Shown here: positions 22,341-31,807 of the stretch, one piece after another | Layout of the letters: each line of letters starts with the position of its first letter | Position numbering within the stretch: the stretch's first letter is position 1 | DNA from: Setaria digitata | Taxonomy: Eukaryota > Nematoda > Chromadorea > Rhabditida > Setariidae | Reading direction: 5' to 3' | Length of the DNA stretch: 31,807 nt | NCBI GenBank assembly: GCA_003640385.1 | Contig: RCAB01000622.1 | Coordinates: 210-32,016 of the forward strand | Notes under the pieces: generated by a model | Seen by the model: only the letters and a program-made list of their open reading frames with translations | What the model was told of the DNA's origin: nothing | Database searches by the model: none | Made by a program: the position numbers and the translations under genes

Positions 22341-23568
22341 TTATAAACTTGCTACTGTTATCCATGGAGCAAACAGATGATGATGCAACAAGCACTTTCT
22401 ATGCCGATTATTTCATCGACTACGGCAAATGTTTGTTTTTCTTTCTTTTACTCACTTTATTTCTTTTCATATTTCAAATTAAAGAGAATTTTGAAAATTA
22501 TGAAATTTAATTTAATAAAAAAATTTATAAGAATTCATGCGATAACAATTCAGAAATTAGGCGACATACCGTTGTAAAATGGGTCAAGATGAGAAAACAT
22601 AGAAAGTGGAAAATATTTTTGTAAAATTAATAATGTAAAGGAATATTGAAATAAAAGCAATAATTCCTTCGCTACTGTTTCATTTATATAAATTAATCAT
22701 CACAACAATTTATAAATTTCATTTTTTTTTTCAGATTTTGTTTTGCTACAAATGGATTTAATCTTTTTTTTTTTTTGTTTTATTTCCATGGTAGAATTCG
22801 TTCATTCTTTTATTCCCATCCTTAAACTATTAACACGTAGTTAATTATCGGTAAACAAGAGTATTAGCCGCATGAATGACTTCCGAAATGTTGCTAATCT
22901 TAGTAGCATTAATAAAACTAATTATTACTAAAATGTAATAGGAAGAAAGAATCTGATGAATGCTTATTAAGATGAAAGTAACGAAAAGGTTTGCTTCTAT
23001 GCTATTACCAAAATTATCAAAAAATTTTTTAATATAAAAATTATTTTCCATCAGTGAATGATTTTTTTTTTTTTTTTTTTTGACAAAGCATATTGAAAAA
23101 AAGGCGAAAGGATTTCATTTTATAAATTTGTTTAATTGAAAATTACAATACTAATATATTTCCTTTTTTAATTTTGTTCCTGAGATTGAAAGGATTTTTT
23201 TCTATTTGAATGACATTTCTGAAAACTTTGTTTTTTTTTTCAAATTGAAAATTTTAAAATTTATCAAAAATTTTAGTACTGCTCACAACAATTAAATATT
23301 CGATAATATGACCAAAAAGAGATTTGTACCAATTTAATTATTGTAAGCAATAAAAGTATGCAAAATTTACTTCAAAAACGGTAATTTCTTCCGCCAAAAA
23401 GGCCTTCTTAATATGTGCGCCTCGAGAAACTGACAACTTTTTCTTTTTTTTTTTTTTTTTTTTTTTTTTTTGTTTGAATCAATTTCTGATATGATGCAGT
23501 AGCTAGTTAGTATCAAACTCCCAAAAGACAACTGCGGACTTAGAACTGAAACAACGGTTTTTTTTCTT

Positions 23569-23586
23569 TCTCTCTCTCTCTCTCTC
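23569..23586. repeat. TC dinucleotide microsatellite
   Basis: (TC)9 following a T run. Confidence 0.85.
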
Positions 23587-23976
23587 CTAAAAAGAGAAAT
23601 TTCGAAAAAAAAATTTTAAATTTGAAGTTAAACTTAAGGTGTCTATCTTGTAAAAGAGATAAATATAATGATTGGATATAGCTAAGATTTGAAACATTGA
23701 AAAAGAACTGATAATTACAGGTGATTGAAAGGAAACAGGTCGACAGATTCCTTACCGAAGAACAGACATTTTAGGGAAATTTAAATCAAGAGAGAAATTG
23801 TGAATTGATGATGAAAATAGGATTTGCAATGGAATAAATGGATGATACATTGATAAAATTATCGATAATGAAATTATTACAGAACTGATTAAATGCTAAA
23901 AGATTTTAGAAAATGCAACAATACATTGAAGTTATTAAAGAATTATGAAAATCTGATAGGAATTTGAGATATAAAA

Positions 23977-24037
23977 TGTTCAATATAAATAATTCAAAGA
24001 AATTCCTGGCATTTCTTTGAATTATTTATATTGAACA
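23977..24037. repeat. Perfect 27-bp inverted repeat with 7-nt loop
   Basis: Positions 23977-24003 are the exact reverse complement of 24011-24037, with the loop TCCTGGC between them. The arm starts TGTTCAATATAAATAATTCA. No ORF is associated. Such a perfect foldback suggests a recent event, such as a miniature foldback element, a templated repair product, or a hairpin RNA source. Confidence 0.9.
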
Positions 24038-24199
24038 ATAATCTTTAAAAAAAAAAAAGTATCAGTAATATCAATTTCAAAATGATTCACTTATAGCGCC
24101 TAATTATGTTGTAGTAGTATTATATTATATTAATTGTACTATTTATTAGATTAGTTATCATAATATAATTCTCCATTTATAATATTTCAACAAATTGCT

Positions 24200-24230
<31 letters not shown>

Positions 24231-24301
24231 AACCGCCTCAATTAACATTTAATTGAATTGACTCAATTTCAAATTATAAAAAGTTGATAAGAGAGTGACA
24301 C

Positions 24302-24328
24302 AGAGAGAGAGAAAAAGAGAGAGAGAGA
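24302..24328. repeat. GA dinucleotide microsatellite
   Basis: Two GA runs separated by a short A run. Confidence 0.8.
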
Positions 24329-24810
24329 TGCGAAATAAATATTGAATATATTATTATCAAATATCATTTCCATCATTAATACCATTCTTTTTTTTTTTTT
24401 TTTCTTTTAAATTATTTTTTTAACTCAATTAAAAAAAAAAAAAAAAAACAGAGGACATTGGGCTTATTATAGATGCATTAATTAATGACTGTTAATTTTG
24501 ATTAATCATTTTGTGCAATAGATGTGGAAAATTTAAATGCTATATTGTGTATAATATGTAAATTGATATGAAAATGGACTGACTACAACACATTACGGGG
24601 GATGAATGATGATCGGTAATGCCATGATGATATTGGTGTGGTATATATCTATTTATGCTACATTTTGTAGAGATGCATTTTCAACAATTCGGTAGTATCA
24701 ACATTGGTCAATAATCAGTCATCAGCATCAGTTGAAATGATTCAAACTAGAATCTTAACCTTTTTCTGCATCTCTCTAGTCCTGTAATTGTGACGTGACC
24801 CTATATCATA

Positions 24811-25032
24811 ATGAACCACGCTTGCCCGCCCTTACGAGGATACTTCTGGAAGAAGGATGACGAATTGAAAATGGGTAATTAAGATAGAAGATGATGATGG
24901 AAGAGGATCGAAGAGATTGTCGCATTATATGCTTCCCCACTAAAGATTGCAGACATTCCCAAGGTCTCTCAGCTGTCCACCCACCGTAGACTCATATTCA
25001 GATGTCTTAATTTTATTTCAATAAAAATTTAA
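24811..25032 (+). CDS. Candidate two-exon small ORF, unrecognised
   Basis: ATG 24811 opens a frame starting MNHACPPLRGYFWKKDDELK that reaches a good donor (G|GTAATT) at 24875. An acceptor, GATTGCAG, ends at 24952 and joins in phase to a second frame beginning DIPKVSQLSTHRR and ending at TAA 25030-25032, giving 47 residues. AATAAA overlaps the end at about 25020. Base composition is visibly less AT-biased than the flanks in both exons. I recognise no family. The first exon could instead belong to a larger gene that runs further right, or the island could be regulatory. On the - strand an acceptor-like TTCTTCCAG also precedes a short open frame, so the strand is not settled. Confidence 0.25.
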
Positions 25033-26051
25033 AAATCCCCTGAAATACCTTTAATACTTATGGTGTCTATACACAAGGTATCTCTTATTTACCTCTCTTT
25101 TTTTTTTTTTTTTTTCTTTTCATCATAATTATTAACTTTTGTTTTCTCCTTTCTTTCATTAAACTCATTTATGATATGCTATTTGTTTCTGTTTTATTCT
25201 TTAATTTTCCTCTTTTATTATATATGTATGTATATATTTGAATATTTATTCGAGAAGCATACTTTTTTTTTTTTTTTTTCTGAAAAAAAAAAGAACTTTN
25301 TCATTTTGAAATTGTGAGCTTTTCTTTGTTTTTTTTTTTTTTTTTCATTTTACTCTTTCATTTTCAACATACTTTCATTTTAACATTTCACATTCTTGCC
25401 GTATAACAATGGCAACACAAAAAAAAAAAAAAAAAAGAGAGAAATGGAGCAAAAAGGATTGTTTCATTAGGAAAACTAATGCACAAAATGATAGCAAAAG
25501 ATTTCATTAAGTAATTAGCATCGTTGTTAATTAAATGATTTAGGAGGAAATGCAATTTTAATGAGTTTTAACTACATACTTTTGGTATTCTTCAATTTAT
25601 TCTCATCGTTTGAAATTTGTTACTGATAACTTCGATATTTTTTTTTTTGCTAATCGGTTGATGAGAATTATTTGTAGAAGCGAAGGATTAAATTACTGAT
25701 CTCAGAAAAGGAAAAAAAATTTAATCTTCCTGACCTTTTATATCTTTAGTGAATGATTGATCAGACATCTAATGAGATTAATTTCCTGCTTCATGATAAC
25801 ATTTGATTCCATCAAGCATATTTTAAGCTTTTGATTTAAAAAAAAAAAAAAAAAATGGTAGTTTTTTGCCTTTCACAAGTTCTCCTTAATTTCAAATCAC
25901 CGAAAAAAAGAAATTGGAATTTAATTTAACTCGAATTAAAATTTGGTAAAGTTTATTTAATGGGAAACATTGTTTGCCATATTACCTATTAATAAGAAAT
26001 AAAGATCTCTATAACCTAAATATTAAAACGGTCCAAACTAACAGATCAAAC

Positions 26052-26210
26052 TAGCCATTTGTTTATCAGTTCTGTCACTTCCAAGGATAAGTTTAAGATA
26101 TTTTGATAAATCTTTCCATCCACTTTCAGTAGCCATTTGTTTATCAATTCTATCATTTGCAATTTTTCAAATGGTCAGAAGTCAAAAGAGTTTAAAAAAT
26201 CTTTTTCCAT
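26052..26210 (+). repeat. Imperfect tandem duplication, about 78 bp
   Basis: TAGCCATTTGTTTATCA starts both copies (26052 and 26130), followed by the related words GTTCTGTCACTT and ATTCTATCATTT and later by a shared AATCTTT-TCCATxCA segment. The copies have diverged in the middle. Confidence 0.6.
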
Positions 26211-27302
26211 TCATTTTAATCAAATTAAATTTTTAATTGTCCATTTTAAAATTTTCACAGCTTTAATTATAAAGTCTTTTGGGAAATTAACACTAACAAA
26301 TTTGTACAAAATAAAAAAATATTGTTGCTTTTTTTTTTTTTTTGTTTCTTTTTCTTGCAACATATATATAAATTGTATGAAGAAAATGATAATTACTCAA
26401 GCAATACTTCCGATTGCAATAATGATAAGAAAAAAAAAGTACAGTATCAATTATTTAGGATAAAGTTGGGTGATAAATTAAATCAAGTCTGATATGAACA
26501 GGTGTTCATATTCTTTGAAGTGGTGTTGCCTCTTCACCTACGGCTTCTTCAAGGTAACGAAAAATTAAAAATGGAATGAGACTAATTCTTTCGCACCCTT
26601 AAGAAAAAAAAAAAAAAGTGTTATCTTTATTTTCTTTAGTATTTTTGATAAAAGCAAAACAACATTCCAAACTGACGATAGAAAAGAGCTCTGCATTCAT
26701 TAGAAAGTTGTTAGTTATTAATATCAAGGACATTTATTTGATTATGAGAAAATACATGTTTCCGCTTTTTTCCTTTTTTTTTTCTGGACTTATTTTGCCT
26801 GAAATTATTCCGGAAATCGCAATAGTCCTATCTATGATCGTTCAGTGTACTGATATGATTGATCTGTACTATTGTTTGCTAAAAAAAAACTTTTTTATTA
26901 CTCTCCAATTCTTTTAAACAATTTTTTTTTTTTCAATGGAATAATTCTTATATCATTTTCTTTCCTCACCAGTATTTTTACCTTCTTCACTTTTTTTTTT
27001 CTTTTTTTAAATTTGTTTTATAGAAATTTTAACATATTTGTTTTGTTCCATTTCATAACTAGTATTAATTATAGTAGTAGGGTTACTTTTTTTTTTTCGC
27101 AAACTGCAAATGAATAAATGAGGAAAAGTTCAAAGGTCATCGATAAACATATTTTCTTATCAATGACTAAATCTGTGGAAACATTAGTATCATGAATGAT
27201 AAATGTATTTGATATGCATACTGATTGTACAGGTATATTCACCGGTGATACCATCAAATGTTTTATTCATCAAAAATAGAGTGAAGCGTCATTAGAAATG
27301 AA

Positions 27303-27455
27303 ATGGTAAAAGAGGACACATCTGTGAACAGCTGCTGTTCACATGATTGTTATTGTTGTACCAGTTGTAATTGTTGCTACTACAATAGTTGTTGTTGTAG
27401 TAATAATAATAGTAATAATAATAATAATAATGACAATTATTGTAGTAGGAAATAA
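27303..27455 (+). other. Cys/Asn-rich small ORF over trinucleotide repeats
   Basis: An ATG-initiated 50-codon frame has 12 Cys and an Asn run. Its start (MVKEDTSVNSCC) is not repeat-encoded, but most of the rest reads TGT/TGC from a TTG repeat and AAT from a TAA repeat. No hydrophobic signal peptide is present. Chance translation of microsatellites is the simpler view. Confidence 0.2.
27323..27343. repeat. Short palindrome TGTGAACAG-CTG-CTGTTCACA
   Basis: Nine-base perfect arms around CTG, with an E-box CAGCTG at the centre. It lies just before the TTG/TAA trinucleotide repeats. Confidence 0.6.
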
Positions 27456-27465
27456 TAATAATAGT
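27340..27465. repeat. TTG then TAA trinucleotide repeats
   Basis: A TTG/TGT-rich stretch (about 27345-27400) switches directly to AGT/AAT repeats (about 27400-27465). Confidence 0.7.
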
Positions 27466-27951
27466 TAATTTTATTAAAAAGGAGGAAATGCAAAGATATT
27501 TTGATGGTCATCATCAGTATCCCTCTCGGAAATAATAGATTCCTCATTTCCCGTGTCCACAACATGGGTGGTGAATTCGATGATTCCCATTGAGATTGCT
27601 GACCGAGATATTTTCCGATTCCTCCGTCAAGCTTCCAAATTCACCAATATCTCACATCCTCTTCCGCATCTCAATTTTCATTTCGTTTGCTTCTATCCTT
27701 TGTTCACCATAATCTTGCTATTTTTTTTTCGCTCATTTTAAATTTAAATAACTATCTTTTTCTTCTCTTCATTCTTCTGTAATGAGATGAAACAAAAAGA
27801 GCAAGCCAAATGCTATATAATCATTTTTATCAGTAAAAATTTTTTATCATTTCAAATCAGTTAGGAAAAGAAAAAATCAAGATTTAACTATCAAATTTAA
27901 TATCATATCATTCATTTAAAATACACCATACATAATTCATATCAAATAATA

Positions 27952-27973
27952 GAATGCATAATTGCATGCATTC
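27952..27973. repeat. Short inverted repeat GAATGCAT..ATGCATTC
   Basis: Eight-base perfect arms flank AATTGC. The arm contains ATGCAT, an octamer/POU-like word. No gene is nearby. Confidence 0.45.
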
Positions 27974-28796
27974 ATGATTTGATAGCCATTTTGACAGTTT
28001 GTAAATTCATGCATATTTTATAATTAACAATATTCATTCATTAGCCTTATTTGCTAAGCAGATATTTCTCATTTATTTCGATTTTTCTTAATGGACTAAT
28101 ATTTTGATGCCTATCACTGATAATCAAATCACTGTGTATAGTTATCAATCATTTCGATTGTTTACGATTTAAAGTGACAATATATTAGATCTGATAATTA
28201 AGCCTTTTATACTTTTATCAAACTGATAAATTGGGAGCCGTACTACTATTCTAATTGCCATTAGATTTTTGTTGCAGTAACGTTCACATGAAACAACAGT
28301 TACCTTATTTTTTCAAATATTTAATCACTTAAGTTTCCCTTAATTTATTAGTACCTATATATCATACTATTGTTAATTTATTAGTAGTAGTTTAAATTGA
28401 TATCATAAATTTACGATCAGATAGTTCCCTATCTTAAAAGGTAGCAAAAGATAAGCAACGAAATTATAGCATCTATACTACATTAAATTAAACATAGGAA
28501 CGAAGTAAAAATTTTTTTTCTTGTGTTTCTCAGAATGAAAAATAATGTAGCAAAGGTGAGAATCGATCTTACAGAAAAAATAAAATTCAAATTGGAGGTT
28601 CGTATTTTTCTAAAAACAAATAAAAAAATCTAAAATTAAATCTTAAAATTCGATAGAATATCCATAATTTCAATCATAATCATTTGTATTTGTAAACTGA
28701 ATAAAGCCAAGATTTACTGATAAAATATTCGAGAATCAAAAGAAAAAATATTAACATTTATCATTAACGGAATCATGTAATTCAGTGTACAAATAC

Positions 28797-28815
28797 AGAC
28801 GAATCTGATTCGTCT
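28797..28815. repeat. Palindrome AGACGAATC-T-GATTCGTCT
   Basis: Nine-base perfect arms around a single base, followed on the + strand by a T run. It resembles a bacterial intrinsic terminator in shape, but there is no gene to terminate. Confidence 0.6.
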
Positions 28816-29871
28816 TTTTTCCTTAAATTAACCATAATCCATTTGTACTTCACTTATTTTCCGTCGTTTGGTAATATCACATCTATGCGAAGCAATATTG
28901 CTGTCTTGATGACGAAATTCATTCAAATCAACAATTGTTGCATTAAGCGATTAATTATTAGTTGATATAATTGGTAATTTCATTCCTTATAGATCTAATT
29001 ATTTTTAGTTTAACAAGATTTTTCGATCAAATTATACTTTTAACTAACATTATAAACTTATAAAATGACCATCTCGTACTTGATAATGATATTTATTGCT
29101 TAGATTTTGTCATCTTAAATTTTCATAGATTTCGAAATATTTCAAATTATTCCATTTATATATATGAATAGTCTAGTCGAGAAAAGAATAACGTTATCAT
29201 TGGCAGATGAGTCATATGAGATAATCTAAAAAAAAAAAAAAAAAAAAAAAAAAACGAGGATTACGAGAATGCGAGATATAGCGGGGGACGCGGGAGTAAA
29301 GGATTTTTTTTCAATCCATTTTGTGCCACCCAGACAATTCAATATTGCCACATTTGCATCAAGAAAATAACTCCATCCTTAATTCCCCAATTCATCCAAA
29401 AAAAAAAAAAAAAGAGAAATCGAAATTTGGGAAATTTATTGAGGATTAAATTCCAAAAATTAATGAATTGCTTAAATTTTAACACTTTATGACATTCACT
29501 AAATGTAATCTGGACATTGTAATCTTAATCTTTTATTTACCATCTCTGGTTATGGGATAGGTCATTGTAATATATTTAATTTAATTCGGGAACATACAAA
29601 TCTGGAAGCAAAATCATCTCATTTTAATGACTTTTTTTTTTTTATTAATATCATTAATAACAGAAATTTTCTTACCCAAATATAATCGACGATAAAACAA
29701 ATGATGTATAATATGCGAAATATTTTAAATAGCAATTTATTAACTTAATTTTGAAATTCTCATTTAAGTCCGTCCCACATTATTCAATTTATGTTATTAG
29801 TGCTGAATCTTAAGTAACATTCAGTCGGGATACTATTCGATTCCGACAACTCCATTATTTCACCATATTAT

Positions 29872-29943
29872 TCAGGTACCGTTCACATATCACCTAGCCC
29901 CGCCATCCAGGTATCACTGAGTTCAGGGCATTACTCAGGTACC
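29872..29943. repeat. Direct repeat TCAGGTACC in a GC-richer island
   Basis: TCAGGTACC occurs at 29872-29880 and 29935-29943, each preceded by ATTATT or ATTAC. Between them is a relatively C-rich segment. On the - strand a frame (29894-30130) ends with WDDVWAVVRGYLSNALNSVI, less AT-driven than its neighbours, but I recognise no family. Confidence 0.4.
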
Positions 29944-31754
29944 CTCTAACCACTGCCCAAACATCATCCCAGATGTTCATAGAATAGAAGAAGGAACAGT
30001 CGTTCAAGCGTAATATCATAGTTAGAAATCTCAATTTGTAGTCTGTTTTAATTGCTAAAATTATGTATAGTTTCCATCGAACCGTTGCCAATTTTTGACT
30101 TATCGTTTTCTTTCCACCTATACTCATCATTTCTCCTTCTATTTCCTTTTCCTTTTCTTGCTCTTCTTTCTCAGTTCATTCTTAAATGCTCTGTTAAAAA
30201 AGAACCCTAGTGACAAGAACTTTAGACTTCATATTTTTCTTTTTCTCATTCAGTTTATCTTCAATATATCCCGCATCTCTTGTCAATTTCCTTAAATTTT
30301 CATATGACTGGACTTGTTAAATGGCCATTGTAACTAGTTTGCTTTGCTAGCTGTTAAATTTAAATTATCTTTTTCTATGTTTTCATTCATTCAAGAAAAT
30401 ATTTTTATCCTAATCATTTCCAACAAGTTCCATCATTTCATCTTAGTTTACTACTTTTTCAGGAAAAAACCTGATTCAAATGATACTTTTAGCATTCCAA
30501 AAATCAACTAATTGGAGGAAAAATTTCGAATTTCCAAAAAAAAAAAATTCACTGTATTAGTGATTTCGTATGTAATTGTACGGGTCTTGGGGTATAATAA
30601 AGACCTAATTTTAATTTCATTTAATTGATTTTAATTTCCGTCGATCTGTTTATAATGGTTAAATTGATTATTCAGAAAAAAAAAAAAAGTAGAACGAGTC
30701 ATTAAAACGTCGTTAATTGAGCTGAGAATATACGTAAAGTTTACTAGTGCTTACAGTTCAAACATTTTTATCACGATCATTCTCGTTTTACGATATTCTC
30801 GTTTTTCAAATCATTTGATTATTTCCCGATCGTATAGGTCATTAAACTAGGAGAGCAGGGTGAATAACTATGATATTAAAGGTATATTTAAGTTCAAACA
30901 TCTGCCTTCCTCCAATAATGATTTATTTTTAGGAATATTATTTTTGGTTATGGTATTTTATTATTTGAAGTTTTGGTTTTTTAACACTTTTTCCTCAACT
31001 TCAACATGAAGTTTCAATTGCTGCCTGGAAAATGGCAATAAGTTGAACAAAATTAATACAGAAGCTTGCGTAAACTTTCGAAAAATTTTAAAGAATCAAA
31101 GATAAGATCTTGATATTTTCATGAACTATTCGACTGAAATTATTGGCTAGCGGAAACTTGAGAGATGGCATCATGAACGTTTGTGACATTTGGTGTATAT
31201 TACTAGAAGATGAAATATGAAACATATTTAGGCATTTTGAGAATCTCGATGGTTCATCAAAATAGTAGAGTTATTAATTATACATGAAATTTTTTTCAAT
31301 ATTTTTGCTTCCTGAAAAAATTGATTACAGGTTATCGTTATATTATGTGTTTAAAATCACTATCAGATTATCATCAGAATCTTACACCATTATTTCATTT
31401 CGTTTCGTTTCAACACCATTTTGCCACTTTTTTAATTGAAGAAAAACTAATAAATGTTATCAATGAATGTTATTTATTTATTTACTAGAATTAAATTTTC
31501 AAAAAATTCCTGATGTTAATCATCAATAAAAATTTGAAGGAAGGAAAAATTTTAACTTGATAAATTCCTTGGGATTTAAAATTAAAAGGCCATTATTTGG
31601 AGAGGGGCGTAGTTATGATAAATATGCTAATATTAAATGGAAATAATACTGATGGCACTACTTTGGATATCAATGAATTTTAGTTATTCATCTGAAATGA
31701 ATCGTTAGAGAGAAGGAAGAATCGTATCGTTTACTTTGTTCATTTCAACTTTCT

Positions 31755-31807
31755 CTTCTGCGCTTCACTCATTACGTTTGAATCTACCCTTCTGCGCTTC
31801 ACTCATT
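31755..31807 (+). repeat. Start of 34-bp tandem repeat at window edge
   Basis: The 19-mer CTTCTGCGCTTCACTCATT occurs exactly at 31755-31773 and 31789-31807, a period of 34 bp. The second copy is cut by the window end, so the array may continue to the right as a minisatellite. Confidence 0.75.

Larger units (their letters stand above)
22341..24810. other. Gene-poor AT-rich region
   Basis: No supported gene. The stretch has T runs of up to about 29 bases (near 23443-23471), TC and GA dinucleotide runs, A runs, and one long perfect inverted repeat listed separately. Short open frames here have no family support. Confidence 0.6.
25033..31754. other. Gene-poor AT-rich region
   Basis: No supported protein gene in 6.7 kb. 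Open frames such as 26137-26463, 26618-26917 and 30095-30295 are Phe/Leu/Ile/Lys-rich products of AT composition. One unresolved base (n) is at 25300. Small islands and symmetries are listed separately. No tRNA or rRNA signature was recognised. Confidence 0.6.

Noticed and set aside
26137..26917. Two frames of about 100 residues on the + strand
   Set aside because: They are composed mainly of Phe, Leu, Ile and Lys from AT-rich DNA, with no motif, splice signal logic or codon bias.
28797..28830. Bacterial-type intrinsic terminator or inserted Wolbachia DNA
   Set aside because: The palindrome followed by T is terminator-shaped, but no bacterial ORF or codon pattern lies nearby and T runs are everywhere in this window.

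Overview
The window looks like nuclear DNA of a parasitic nematode, most likely a spirurid or filarial worm. This is an inference. It rests on three nematode-type genes, very AT-rich non-coding DNA full of long A/T homopolymers and AAT/TTA simple repeats, spliceosomal introns with GT..AG ends, and no operon-like bacterial packing. All gene models were joined by hand from splice signals, reading phase and family similarity.

Layout. (1) Positions 1-1696 hold a degenerate TTA/ATT simple-sequence tract and then T-rich DNA. (2) Positions 1697-3050 (+) hold five exons of a cuticle collagen of the SQT-1/ROL-6 type. Its 5' exon, which should carry the membrane anchor, is not visible. (3) Positions 3051-4655 are intergenic, with an AAT-rich tract and a G-rich purine block. 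(4) Positions 4656-11947 (+) hold a complete seven-exon Ca2+/calmodulin-dependent protein kinase I gene, cmk-1 (336 residues). (5) Positions 11948-13489 lie between two convergent genes and hold candidate poly(A) signals for both. (6) Positions 13490-18172 (-) hold a thirteen-exon fem-1 gene (658 residues), encoding an ankyrin/TPR substrate receptor of a CUL2 ubiquitin ligase. (7) Positions 18173-31807 are about 13.6 kb of gene-poor DNA. A few islands are richer in GC, or have ORF or symmetry structure: 21995-22279, 24811-25032, 27303-27455, 27540-27640, 29872-29943. There are also a near-perfect hairpin and the first copies of a 34-bp tandem repeat at the right edge.

The three genes do not form a pathway. 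The collagen is a cuticle structural protein, CMK-1 is a calcium-signalling kinase, and FEM-1 acts in ubiquitin-dependent sex determination in Caenorhabditis. cmk-1 and fem-1 are tail to tail with about 1.5 kb between stop codons. I found no CRISPR array, prophage, recognisable transposase, rRNA or tRNA, and no clear new multi-gene system. The points most worth checking are a 27-bp perfect inverted repeat, a 20-bp stem hairpin inside a fem-1 intron, a Pumilio-type site in the presumed fem-1 3' UTR, a changed Cys in the FEM-1 BC-box-like segment, and the unexplained ORF islands in the gene-poor half.
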